From positions 1 through 34,134 of the forward strand of contig JBEHXS010000007.1 of NCBI GenBank assembly GCA_048498575.1: a stretch of 34,134 nt of DNA, in the 5' to 3' direction. The notes below the pieces were generated by a model. The model was not told the origin of the DNA, did not search any database, and worked only from the letters and a program-made list of their open reading frames with translations. The stretch is from DASZQY01 sp048498575 (GTDB lineage: Bacteria; Pseudomonadota; Alphaproteobacteria; Rhizobiales; Kaistiaceae). Position 1 is the first letter of the stretch, and the number at the start of each line of letters is the position of its first letter. Positions 7,234 to 14,457 of this stretch are shown in pieces. The position numbers were made by a program, and so were the translations under genes.

Positions 7234-8367
7234 TCAGATCACGTAGGACTTGAGCGGCTCGAAGCCGTTGAAGGCGACCGCCGAGTAGGTCGTCGTATAT
7301 GCACCGGTGCCCTCGATCAGCACCTCGTCGCCAATCGACAACGACACGGGCAGATCGTACGGCGCCTTTTCGTAGAGCACGTCGACGGAATCGCAGGTCG
7401 GCCCGGCGATGATGCAGGGCGTTTTGGCGTCGCGGTCGTGCTCGGTCCTGATCGGATAGCGGATCGCCTCGTCCATGGTTTCGGCGAGGCCGCCGAACTT
7501 GCCGATGTCGAGGTAGACCCAGCGCGGCTCGCCCGCGTCCGCCGACTTCTTCGAGATGAGGACGACCTCGGCCTTGATGATGCCGGCGTCGCCGACCATG
7601 CCGCGGCCGGGCTCGATGATCGTCTCGGGAATGCGGTTGCCGAAGTGCTTGCGGAGCGCCGTCGAGATGGCGCGGCCGTACTGCTTCACGAGCGGCACCT
7701 TCTTCAGGTACTTCGCCGGGAAGCCGCCGCCGAGGTTGACCATGCGGAGCTGGATGCCGCGGTCGGAGAGCGTGCGGAAGATCTCCGCCGTTGCGCGAAG
7801 GGCGGAATCCCAGGCGGCCGTGTTCGGCTGCTGCGAGCCGACATGGAAGGAGATGCCGTAGGCATCGAGGCCGAGACGGTGGGCGTGCTCAAGCACGCCG
7901 AGCGCCACGTCCGGCTCGCAGCCGAACTTGCGCGACAGAGGCCACTCGGCGCCGTCGCCGGCGCAGAGGATGCGGCAGAAAACCCTGGAGCCGGGGGCGA
8001 CGCGGGCGATCTTCTCGACCTCCTCGACGCAATCGACGGCAAAGAGGCGGATGCCGCGCTGCCAAGCGGCAGCGACGTCGCGCTCCTTCTTGATCGTATT
8101 GCCATAGGAGATGCGGTCGGGCGAGGCGCCGGCGGCCAGCGCCATGTCGATCTCGTTGACCGAGGCGCAGTCGAACGACGAGCCCAGCGCGGCGAGGAGA
8201 GCCAGGATTTCCGGGGCCGGATTGGCCTTCACCGCGTAATAAACGCGGCTGTCCGGCATGGCGCGGGCGAAGGCATTGTAGTTGTCGCGGACAACGTCGA
8301 GGTCGACCACGAGGCACGGGCCTTCGGGTCGTCGGTCGCGCAGGAAGTCGCGGATACGGTCGGTCAT
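7234..8367 (-). CDS. Ornithine (ornithine/lysine) decarboxylase, fold-III PLP type
   Basis: PLP enzyme of 377 residues that decarboxylates ornithine to putrescine, possibly also lysine to cadaverine, in the cytoplasm. The PLP lysine is Lys47 in YYAVKANP; FHVGSQ, LGGGFP and EPGRGMVGDAG phosphate-binding motifs follow, and the catalytic cysteine is Cys325 in GPTCDSVD. This is the eukaryote-like alanine-racemase-fold family that alphaproteobacteria use, not the SpeC/SpeF fold-I type of E. coli. The frame stays open 90 codons further upstream, but conservation begins at MTDRIRDFL, so ATG 8367 is chosen; GGGAG lies 10 bases upstream within a small GGGA/TCCC hairpin. The likely speF leader precedes it. 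Confidence 0.93.
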   Translation of the reverse strand: MTDRIRDFLRDRRPEGPCLVVDLDVVRDNYNAFARAMPDSRVYYAVKANPAPEILALLAALGSSFDCASVNEIDMALAAGASPDRISYGNTIKKERDVAAAWQRGIRLFAVDCVEEVEKIARVAPGSRVFCRILCAGDGAEWPLSRKFGCEPDVALGVLEHAHRLGLDAYGISFHVGSQQPNTAAWDSALRATAEIFRTLSDRGIQLRMVNLGGGFPAKYLKKVPLVKQYGRAISTALRKHFGNRIPETIIEPGRGMVGDAGIIKAEVVLISKKSADAGEPRWVYLDIGKFGGLAETMDEAIRYPIRTEHDRDAKTPCIIAGPTCDSVDVLYEKAPYDLPVSLSIGDEVLIEGTGAYTTTYSAVAFNGFEPLKSYVI

Positions 8368-8559
8368 TGCCGGGAATCTCCCAAGCCAAACGAGGTTGAA
8401 ACCGCCGATACGTGCGCTTTGCCGGGCGACCGCGATGGAGACGATCGCGCCAGGTCGACGCAAGCACCGGTTTGCCGACTCATCGTCGGCTGGGTTTCCG
8501 GTTGGCAGTCGGCTCAGTCGGACGGGGCCGTCCGGCTGTCGCTGCCTTCGTTTGGATCG

Positions 8560-8790
8560 GGAATTCCCGCTCCGCACGGCCGGCAAGAAGTAGTGCCTCT
8601 TCAGTACGACCGGCGTTGGACTGCCGGTTGAGACCAAAAAAGCCCGCTACGTCGTTGCTTTAAGCCGCTGTCCTTCGAAGCGTCCGGGATCTTCCCGGCG
8701 GTTCGCCCTCGGACAATGTCGCGACCACAGGCACGTGCGAATTTGGGCAACGGGTACGTATGCTCGAAAGATTTCGGAATCAAGAATGAA
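8560..8790 (-). ncRNA. speF-type leader RNA upstream of ornithine decarboxylase
   Basis: The 555 bases between the decarboxylase start and the next gene hold no convincing ordinary protein gene. On the minus strand, the parts I recognise as resembling the alphaproteobacterial speF leader family are GTGCCTGTGGTCGCGACA near 8735-8718, CCGGGAAGATCCCGG near 8697-8683, GCGGCTTAAAGCAACG near 8668-8653, and GTACTGAAGAGGCACTAC near 8606-8589. The family is known for its position ahead of ornithine decarboxylase genes. Recognition is from memory, not a covariance search, and the outer limits are approximate. It probably senses polyamine or ornithine status through RNA structure and/or a leader peptide. 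About 190 further bases to the start codon show nothing else recognisable. Confidence 0.6.
8601..8750 (-). CDS. Possible leader peptide inside the speF-type leader
   Basis: A 49-codon frame runs from TTG 8750 to TGA 8603-8601, through most of the leader RNA. It is Arg/Lys-rich and ends with GLFWSQPAVQRRSY, so its C-terminus is basic and aromatic, as in some arrest peptides. TTG 8783 is an alternative start. Neither has a visible Shine-Dalgarno sequence, which is the main reason for doubt. E. coli speF is regulated by an arrest peptide (SpeFL), but I see no clear similarity to it. A second overlapping frame (from 8637) is open into the decarboxylase and encodes VLKRHYFLPA at this spot. Confidence 0.25.
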   Translation of the reverse strand: MPKFARACGRDIVRGRTAGKIPDASKDSGLKQRRSGLFWSQPAVQRRSY

Positions 8791-8870
8791 GTTCGGCCGC
8801 GGCGAAGATTCTTCGGTCTGTCCGGCGAGGGGGTCGGCCGGCGGCGGCGCCCGCCACCTTGTCGCCGCGA

Positions 8871-8900
8871 CGGCCGGGACCTTTGCCTCGATCCCGGCCG
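8871..8900 (-). terminator. Hairpin after the arsR-SRPBCC operon
   Basis: CGGCCGGGA (8871-8879) and TCCCGGCCG (8892-8900) form a perfect 9-bp stem with a 12-base loop, starting 22 bases past the last stop codon of the minus-strand operon. No U-tract follows. It separates this operon from the decarboxylase leader, which is on the same strand. Confidence 0.5.
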
Positions 8901-8922
8901 GCGATGTGTCAGCTTCCGGCTG

Positions 8923-9390
8923 CTATGCGCGCCTGCGCTCGGCGCGATCCTGGCTGATGTCGAGCTCGAGCGGGGCGCCAGTCTCGAGCAGTGTCTTCAG
9001 GCCGGACAGAATCTGCGGCCAGCCGCCGGAGACCGCCGCGATGGTCTTGGAGTTGTCGAGTTCCGACTCGTGGACGACCTGCAGCTTGGTCTGGCCGCCG
9101 TGCTCCGAAATGTCGAAGGTGCAGAGGGTGTAGCCCTCGTGCTTCATGCCGGGCCACTCGCTCCGCCACTTCAGCACCAGCCGCTTCGGCGGGTCGATCT
9201 CGAGGACCTCGCCGGTGTCGGACAGCTTGCCGTCCGGCTGGATCATTTTCCAGGGCGAGCCGATCTTCCAGTCGCTCTCCAGCGTCACGCCGAAGAAATA
9301 GAGGTGGGTGAACTCGGGCTTCAGCAAGGCGTCCCAGAGCTTCTCGGGTGTGGTGCGAATGTAGGTGACGTAGACGAATTTGGTGGCCAT
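8923..9390 (-). CDS. SRPBCC-family protein (AHSA1-like), second of operon
   Basis: Protein of 155 residues with the START/Bet v1-like AHSA1 fold, which encloses a hydrophobic cavity for a small ligand. Visible family signs are the N-terminal YIRTTPEKLWDALLKPE, the ESDWKIGSPWKM segment, LVLKWRSEW, and a C-terminal helix beginning GGWPQILSGLKTLLE. The ligand or enzymatic role is unknown. It starts 5 bases after the preceding SRPBCC gene. The two paralogues share the same motif order but differ in the loop after the first helix, so they may bind different ligands or pair with each other. Confidence 0.88.
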   Translation of the reverse strand: MATKFVYVTYIRTTPEKLWDALLKPEFTHLYFFGVTLESDWKIGSPWKMIQPDGKLSDTGEVLEIDPPKRLVLKWRSEWPGMKHEGYTLCTFDISEHGGQTKLQVVHESELDNSKTIAAVSGGWPQILSGLKTLLETGAPLELDISQDRAERRRA

Positions 9391-9395
9391 GGCCC

Positions 9396-9815
9396 TTACG
9401 CCTCCAGCGTCTTCTTGAGGCCGGCGAGGATGCCCGGCCAGCCGTTCTTCAGGGATGCGGCCGCCTGGCTGCCTTCCTCGAACTCATCGTGGACGAGGGT
9501 GAGCCTCGATCCGGTGCCGTCGGGTTCGATGGTGAAGGTGACGCGCGAGTCCTTTTCCTTCGCCATCTCGCCCCAGACAATGTGCCAGGAGAAGGCGAGG
9601 GTGCGCGGTTTGTCGGCGACGAGCACCTTGCCGGTATCCGGGTCGCCCATGCCCGCCGGCTTCACGAAGGTAATTGGCGAGCCGACCTTCCAGTCCGACT
9701 CAAGCCGGGTGCCGTACCAATAGCGCTCCGTGAACGCCGGGTCGGTCAGCCCCTGCCAGACCTTTTCGGGCGGCGCGGCGATGGTGTTGACGTACATGAG
9801 ACTGGGTTTCGTCAT
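9396..9815 (-). CDS. SRPBCC-family protein (AHSA1-like), first of operon
   Basis: Protein of 139 residues with the AHSA1-type SRPBCC fold. Motifs in order are TIAAPPEKVWQGLTDPAFTERY, ESDWKVGSPITF, TLAFSWHIVW, LTLVHDEF and NGWPGILAGLKKTLE. It is shorter than its neighbour, ending right after the last helix. Its ATG overlaps the TGA of arsR (ATGA, 9815-9812), so translation is probably coupled. ArsR regulators paired with SRPBCC genes are a common bacterial arrangement, but the inducer and the ligand are not known here. Confidence 0.88.
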   Translation of the reverse strand: MTKPSLMYVNTIAAPPEKVWQGLTDPAFTERYWYGTRLESDWKVGSPITFVKPAGMGDPDTGKVLVADKPRTLAFSWHIVWGEMAKEKDSRVTFTIEPDGTGSRLTLVHDEFEEGSQAAASLKNGWPGILAGLKKTLEA

Positions 9816-10132
9816 TCTTCCTTCTCCTCAAGGGCGCGCTTGAGGTCGGCCAGCGCCGCCACCCGCGCACGTTCGTATTTGCCGATCCACCGGTCGTAGA
9901 TCTCCCCGATCGGCGCGGGGTTCAGATAGTGCAGCTTCTCGCGGCCGCGCTTGACGGTCGCGACGAGGTTCGCCGCCTCGAGCAGCGCCAGGTGCTTGGT
10001 CACTGCCTGCCGGCTCATGTCCAGCCGCTCGCAGAGCTCGCCCAGCGTCTGCCCGTTCTCGGCGCGGAGCCGGTCGAGCAGCTCGCGGCGGGTCGGGTCG
10101 GCAAGCGCCTTGAACACGTCGTCCATGTCCAT
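9812..10132 (-). CDS. ArsR-family transcriptional regulator
   Basis: Winged-helix repressor of 106 residues. It begins DVFKALADPTRRELLDRLR, the typical ArsR N-terminal helix, and has the recognition helix region CERLDMSRQAVTKHLALLE and the wing VKRGREKLHYLNPAPI. No metal-binding Cys pair (such as CVC) is present, so this is not a classical arsenic or zinc sensor; it belongs to the subgroup linked to SRPBCC genes. An open frame continues upstream to 10318, but ATG 10132 (or 10126) is preferred by homology. The promoter ends only 8 bases before ATG 10132, so the mRNA is close to leaderless. Confidence 0.88.
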   Translation of the reverse strand: MDMDDVFKALADPTRRELLDRLRAENGQTLGELCERLDMSRQAVTKHLALLEAANLVATVKRGREKLHYLNPAPIGEIYDRWIGKYERARVAALADLKRALEEKEE

Positions 10133-10140
10133 TGCCGATG

Positions 10141-10170
10141 ATAATAGGCAACCATTTAGTTGCATGTCAA
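10141..10170 (-). promoter_or_regulatory. arsR promoter with internal operator
   Basis: On the minus strand a perfect -35 TTGACA (10170-10165) and a -10 TATTAT (10146-10141, 5/6) are 18 bases apart. Between them lies the inverted repeat GCAAC-taaatg-GTTGC (10163-10148), well placed for repression by the ArsR protein encoded just downstream. The divergent gamma-glutamyltransferase gene starts only 30 bases beyond the -35, so the same site might affect it as well. Confidence 0.75.
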
Positions 10171-10199
10171 GCGGCGCGTTTTCGGTTAGAAGCAGCGCC

Positions 10200-11789
10200 A
10201 TGAGCGAGACAGTGATTGGCGAGAAGGGAATGGTCACGGCGCCCCACCGCGCGGCGTCGGAGGCGGGGGCGGCCGTGCTGGAAGAAGGCGGCAACGCCGT
10301 CGAGGCGATGATCGCCATGGCGGCAACGATTGCCGTCGCCTATCCGCACATGAACGGCATCGGTGGCGATGCGTTCGCGATCATCGCCGAACCTGGTCGT
10401 CCGCCGCGTGCCATCGACGCGTGCGGCGCTGCGGGGTCGCTCGCGACTGCGGAGCGCTATGAGGCGGCCGGCTATCACGTCATCCCGGCACGCGGGCCCG
10501 ACGCCGCGCTCACCGTCGCCGGAGCTGTCTCGGCATGGGGCCTGATGGCGGAAGCCGCGGCGTCATTTGGCGGACGGCTGCCGCCCCGCGAGCTTCTCGC
10601 CGATGCCATCCGACGGGCGCGCGAAGGCGTCGCCATAAGCCGCTCGCAGGCGCGCCTGCTCGCCGAAAAGCAGGCGGAGTTCGCCGGCCTCAAGCCATTC
10701 GCCGCCCAGTTCCTGCCCGACGGCAAGGTGCCCGAAACGGGGACGATCCAGCGACAGGCGCGCCTCGCCGACACACTGGAGCGGATCGCCCATGCAGGCT
10801 TCGGCGACTTCTATCGTGGCGACGTTGCCGCCGAGATCGCGGTCGATCTCGAGGAAGCGCGGGCGCCGGTCACGCGAGACGACCTCAAGCGCCACGAGGC
10901 GCGCCTGCGTCAGCCGCTTTCGGTGCCGATCAAGGGCGCCACGCTGTTCAACACGCCGCCGCCGACACAGGGCGCAGCCTCGCTCATCATCCTCGCGCTG
11001 TTCGATCGCCTCGGCGTCAAGCGCGGCGAGAGCTTCGACCATATCCACGGCCTCATCGAAGCGACGCGGATCGCTGCCCAGGTGCGTGATCGCGAGATCA
11101 CCGATCCCGCCCACGGCGGCGACGTCGCGCGCTATCTGACGCCGAAGTGGCTCGACGATGCCGTAACGACCATCGACCGCAAGCGGGCTGGCCGCGGAGT
11201 CGCTCCGGCGATCGACGGCGACACCATCTGGATGGGCGCGATCGACCGCAAGGGCGTCGCGGTCTCGTTCATTCAGTCGCTGTTCTATGAGTTCGGGTCC
11301 GGCCTCTACCTGCCGCGCACGGGCATCCTCTGGCAGAACCGCGGCGCGAGCTTTTCGCTCGATCCCGCGGCGCGCAATCCGCTGATGCCGGGTCGCAAGC
11401 CGTTCCACACGCTGAACCCCGCGCTGGCGCGGTTCGATGACGGGCGCGTCATGGTCTATGGCTCGATGGGCGGCGACGGGCAGCCGCAATTCCAGTCGGC
11501 GGTATTCACGCGCGCCATCCAGTTCGGCATGGAACTCGGAGAAGCCGTCGCCGCGCCGCGCTGGCTGGCGGGGCGCACGTGGGGCGCCGAGAGCACGGCG
11601 GTCAGGCTGGAAAATCGCTTCGATCCGGACGTGGTCACGGCGCTCGAGCGCGCCGGCCACCCGATCGTCGTACTGCCGGAGGCGTACTCGGACGGCATGG
11701 GTCACGCCGGCGCCGTGCTTCGCCGTGCGGACGGGCGTATCTTCGGCGCCGCCGATCCGCGCGCCGATGGAGAGGCAATGGGCGGCTGA
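10200..11789 (+). CDS. Gamma-glutamyltransferase family protein (Ntn hydrolase)
   Basis: Protein of 529 residues in the gamma-glutamyltranspeptidase family, which mature by self-cleavage before a catalytic Thr. The large-subunit signature NAVEAMIAMAATIAVAYPHMNGIGGDAFAI-type region is near residues 31-62. The probable nucleophile is Thr342 in GDTIWMGAID, followed by the small-subunit motifs SFIQSLFYEFGSG and MVYGSMGGDGQPQ. The classical active-site context HTTHL is replaced by GDTIW, as in YwrD-like members, so the donor may not be glutathione. There is no signal peptide, which suggests a cytoplasmic location. The ATG at 10200 lacks a strong ribosome site. The gene diverges from arsR. Confidence 0.88.
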   Translation: MSETVIGEKGMVTAPHRAASEAGAAVLEEGGNAVEAMIAMAATIAVAYPHMNGIGGDAFAIIAEPGRPPRAIDACGAAGSLATAERYEAAGYHVIPARGPDAALTVAGAVSAWGLMAEAAASFGGRLPPRELLADAIRRAREGVAISRSQARLLAEKQAEFAGLKPFAAQFLPDGKVPETGTIQRQARLADTLERIAHAGFGDFYRGDVAAEIAVDLEEARAPVTRDDLKRHEARLRQPLSVPIKGATLFNTPPPTQGAASLIILALFDRLGVKRGESFDHIHGLIEATRIAAQVRDREITDPAHGGDVARYLTPKWLDDAVTTIDRKRAGRGVAPAIDGDTIWMGAIDRKGVAVSFIQSLFYEFGSGLYLPRTGILWQNRGASFSLDPAARNPLMPGRKPFHTLNPALARFDDGRVMVYGSMGGDGQPQFQSAVFTRAIQFGMELGEAVAAPRWLAGRTWGAESTAVRLENRFDPDVVTALERAGHPIVVLPEAYSDGMGHAGAVLRRADGRIFGAADPRADGEAMGG

Positions 11790-11882
11790 AGCCCGCGCGG
11801 CAGTGTCGCAACATCCTGAAATACGGTAGCCCCGTTTCCGCCGTACTCATGGCCCCGAATCGTAACGGAGGGGAACCAGCGC

Positions 11883-12824
11883 TTGGTGAGAGCGAACTTC
11901 GTCGCTGCCGGATTGTTTGCCGCGGCCGCCGCCTTCAGCGCGACGCCGGCGCTGGCGCATCCGCACGTCTGGGTCGATGCCAAGGCCGAGGTCGTCTTCA
12001 ACAAGCAGGGCGAGATCACCGCGATCCGCCACATCTGGCAGTTCGACCCGGACTTCACCGCCTACGCCACGCTCAACCTCGATGCCAACAACGACGGCAA
12101 GCTGACCGAGCAGGAACTGAAGCCGCTCGCCGACACCAACGTCGAGTCGCTCGCCGTCTATGACTATTTCACCGAGTTCTATGTCGGTACGAGCAAGGTC
12201 GCGTTCTCGAAGCCGACGGAATACTGGCTCGACTTCCACAACAAGCGGCTGACCCTGTTCTACACGCTGCCGCTGAAGACGCCGCTCGCGCTCCACGGCT
12301 CGGCGATGGTCGAGGTAGGCGACCCGGAATATTTCGTCGCGATCAGCTTCATCAAGAACGAGGAAGTGAAGCTCGACGGTGCGCCCGCCGGGTGCAAGGC
12401 GTCCTTCAAGCCGCCGCATGATCTCGATGCGCAAACCATGGCGGTGCTCTCCGCCGTGCCGATCGACCAGCACGACCTGCCAGCCAACCTGGTGCAGGCG
12501 GCCTCGTTGTTGATGAACGTCATCACGCTGAGCTGCCCCGGCGGCGACGGCGCGCCACCGGATGCGGCGACCGCCGCGGCCATGGAGGCTACGGGAGGCG
12601 CATCGCCGGCGGGCGTTCCGTCAGCGGACACGCTCAACGCCAGCGACAAGACCATCGATGCCGCGGACACCGGCCAGTCGCCGGCGGCGCCAGGGGTCGA
12701 GCCGCCGAAGGAGGTTCACGTCGTCGAGATCAACGAGCCGCCCGCGACCCCGCCCGAGCCGCCGCCGCAACCGGGCGGCGTCTTCGGCTGGCTCGGCGGC
12801 CTCTGGCACAACGTTTTCAAGTGA
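11883..12824 (+). CDS. DUF1007-family periplasmic protein with an EF-hand
   Basis: Protein of 313 residues with a signal peptide (residues 1-25, ending ALA) and then HPHVWVDAKAEVVF, the typical start of DUF1007. A full 12-residue EF-hand loop, D67-A-N-N-D-G-K-L-T-E-Q-E78, indicates calcium binding. FDPDF, TEFYVG, LPLKTPL and FISFIKNE-like segments follow the family pattern. The tail from about 220 is Pro/Ala-rich and ends with VFGWLGGLWHNVF, possibly a membrane-associating helix. The family is commonly coupled to NicO exporters, and here nicO follows after 4 bases. Start is TTG 11883 (GGAGGGG 9 bases upstream); GTG 11886 is the alternative. Confidence 0.88.
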   Translation: MVRANFVAAGLFAAAAAFSATPALAHPHVWVDAKAEVVFNKQGEITAIRHIWQFDPDFTAYATLNLDANNDGKLTEQELKPLADTNVESLAVYDYFTEFYVGTSKVAFSKPTEYWLDFHNKRLTLFYTLPLKTPLALHGSAMVEVGDPEYFVAISFIKNEEVKLDGAPAGCKASFKPPHDLDAQTMAVLSAVPIDQHDLPANLVQAASLLMNVITLSCPGGDGAPPDAATAAAMEATGGASPAGVPSADTLNASDKTIDAADTGQSPAAPGVEPPKEVHVVEINEPPATPPEPPPQPGGVFGWLGGLWHNVFK

Positions 12825-12828
12825 CCCG

Positions 12829-13887
12829 ATGAAACGGTGCCATTCCCTCAGCCGGCTCGGAGCCCTGGTGGTGTTCGTGGCCATGCCAAGCGTGGCTTCG
12901 GCTGCCGGCCCCTTCGGCATCGTTACGCCCGAGGCTGGCGGGGCCTGGTTCACCGGGCCGCTCGGACCGTTCTTTATCCGGATCGCCCAGTACCAGACGT
13001 ACTTCTATCAGGCCCTGACCGGTGCGCTGGAAACCCTCCACGACAACCCGCTCGGCGTGTGGCTGCTGCTCGCGCTGAGCTTCGCCTACGGCATCTTCCA
13101 TGCCGTCGGGCCCGGCCACGGCAAGGCGGTGATCACCTCGTACCTGCTGTCATCCGGCGACACCATGCGCCGCGGCATCGCCATCTCCTTCGCGTCGGCG
13201 TTCGTGCAGGCGGCAAGCGCCATCATCGTCGTGGTCGTGGGCGCGATCGTGCTCCGCGTCACCGCAACGGCAATCACTTTCGCGACGGACTGGGTGGAAA
13301 TCATCAGCTACGCGGCGATCGCCATCGTCGGCGCGTGGCTGCTGTGGTCGAAATCCTTCGGCGCCGGCCATCACCACCACCATCACCACTACGTGCCGCC
13401 CGGGGAGGGCGATGGGCACGCCGGCGACCACCGCCATGACCACGACGACGAGCATGCCCATGACCATGGCCACGACCATGATCATCATCACGATCACGGT
13501 CATGGCGACCGCGTCCACGCGCCGGTCACGGCCGCCCCTGAGCCCGTGGTCCGTCGGGCGCGGCGCGGGTGGGGCGCGATCCTCGCCGTAGGGATCCGCC
13601 CCTGCTCGGGCGCCATTATCGTGCTGGTCTTCGCCCTGTCGCAGGGCCTGCTCGCCGCCGGCATTGCCGCGACGCTGGTCATGGCGGTTGGCACCGGCCT
13701 CACGGTCGCTGCGCTCGCCGTGCTTGCGGTCTCGGCGCGCGGTGCCGCGCTCCGCTTTGCCGGCGGGGTCGATTCGAAATGGGCCTATGCGGCGGTGCGA
13801 ACGCTTGAAATCGGCGGCGCTGCCTGCGTCATGCTGTTTGGGCTGGTCCTGCTCGGCGGCTCGCTGGTCAACGGATTGCCGGGCTGA
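12829..13887 (+). CDS. NicO/RcnA-like nickel/cobalt exporter with His-rich loop
   Basis: Inner-membrane transporter of 352 residues. The N-terminus is a signal-like helix. The first core motif FHAVGPGHGKAVI is at residues 90-102 and the second, GIRPCSGAIIVL, at about 255-266; both are hallmarks of the NicO family. Between them a cytoplasmic or periplasmic loop (residues 181-230) carries 22 histidines alternating with Asp, a metal-buffering region typical of nickel/cobalt/zinc handling. About six hydrophobic segments are visible. The gene starts 4 bases after the DUF1007 gene, so they form one operon. Likely role: export of nickel or cobalt. No metal-responsive regulator gene is adjacent. Confidence 0.9.
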   Translation: MKRCHSLSRLGALVVFVAMPSVASAAGPFGIVTPEAGGAWFTGPLGPFFIRIAQYQTYFYQALTGALETLHDNPLGVWLLLALSFAYGIFHAVGPGHGKAVITSYLLSSGDTMRRGIAISFASAFVQAASAIIVVVVGAIVLRVTATAITFATDWVEIISYAAIAIVGAWLLWSKSFGAGHHHHHHHYVPPGEGDGHAGDHRHDHDDEHAHDHGHDHDHHHDHGHGDRVHAPVTAAPEPVVRRARRGWGAILAVGIRPCSGAIIVLVFALSQGLLAAGIAATLVMAVGTGLTVAALAVLAVSARGAALRFAGGVDSKWAYAAVRTLEIGGAACVMLFGLVLLGGSLVNGLPG

Positions 13888-13896
13888 GCGGCGGGT

Positions 13897-13938
13897 TTGA
13901 TCCCAGTCAAGGGAATGTGCCGCCGCGGAGACTAGAAT
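13897..13938 (+). promoter_or_regulatory. FNR/FixK-type box and -10 element upstream of doxX
   Basis: TTGAT-CCCA-GTCAA (13897-13910) matches the FNR/FixK/Anr consensus TTGAT-N4-ATCAA at 9 of 10 positions. A TAGAAT -10 hexamer (13933-13938, 5/6) places the transcription start near 13945, which puts the box centre at about -41.5, the class II activator position. It is therefore a credible low-oxygen-activated promoter for the DoxX gene. Confidence 0.65.
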
Positions 13939-13967
13939 GGCAGCCTATCCAATGACGGAGGGCTGCC

Positions 13968-14453
13968 ATGTCCCATACCTCAACCGAGCGCGCGCTCATC
14001 CTCTTCTTCCGCCTGACGATGGCGTGGATCTTCCTCTACGCCGCGTCCCATCAGGTGTTCGTCCCCGGCTGGAGCGTCGCCGGCTTCCTGAACAGCACCA
14101 AGACCTTCCACCCGCTCTATTCGCAGTTCACCGGACCTACCATTGCGCCGGTCATCACTTTCCTGGTCGAATACGGCCACCTGCTCATCGGGCTGTCGCT
14201 GCTCACGGGGCTTCTGGTACGGGTCAGCGCCGTGTTCGGCATCCTGCTGATGCTGGTTTACTGGACCGCGCACATGGATTTCCCGTACATCAGCGACACC
14301 ACGAACCTGCTGATCGACGAGCACATCGTCTTTGCGGGCGTGCTGGTGCTGCTGATCGTCGAGCGCGCCGGCCACATCTTCGGCCTGGACGCCTGGGCTG
14401 AGAAGCTGTCCTTCGTGCGCGACAATCGCCTCGCGCACGCCCTGATCGACTAG
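13968..14453 (+). CDS. DoxX-family membrane protein
   Basis: Small inner-membrane protein of 161 residues with four hydrophobic helices in the DoxX arrangement. It starts with an RLTMAWIFLYAASHQV helix, followed by a loop with GWSVAGFL and then FLVEYGHLLIGLSLLTGLLVRVSAVFG. DoxX proteins are quinone- or redox-associated membrane proteins of mostly unknown role; some are linked to thiosulfate oxidation or oxidative stress. GGAGG lies 6 bases before the ATG. The FNR-type promoter upstream suggests induction at low oxygen. It converges with the PuuD-like gene across 4 bases. Confidence 0.88.
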   Translation: MSHTSTERALILFFRLTMAWIFLYAASHQVFVPGWSVAGFLNSTKTFHPLYSQFTGPTIAPVITFLVEYGHLLIGLSLLTGLLVRVSAVFGILLMLVYWTAHMDFPYISDTTNLLIDEHIVFAGVLVLLIVERAGHIFGLDAWAEKLSFVRDNRLAHALID

Positions 14454-14457
14454 CGGC

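Noticed and set aside
8368..8637. 90-residue N-terminal extension of the decarboxylase
   Set aside because: The frame is open, but the extension is not family sequence and overlaps the leader RNA; 377 residues from ATG 8367 is the normal length.
13369..13520. Tandem DNA repeat in the NicO gene
   Set aside because: The CAC/CAT/GAC pattern simply encodes the His/Asp-rich metal loop and has no fixed period.
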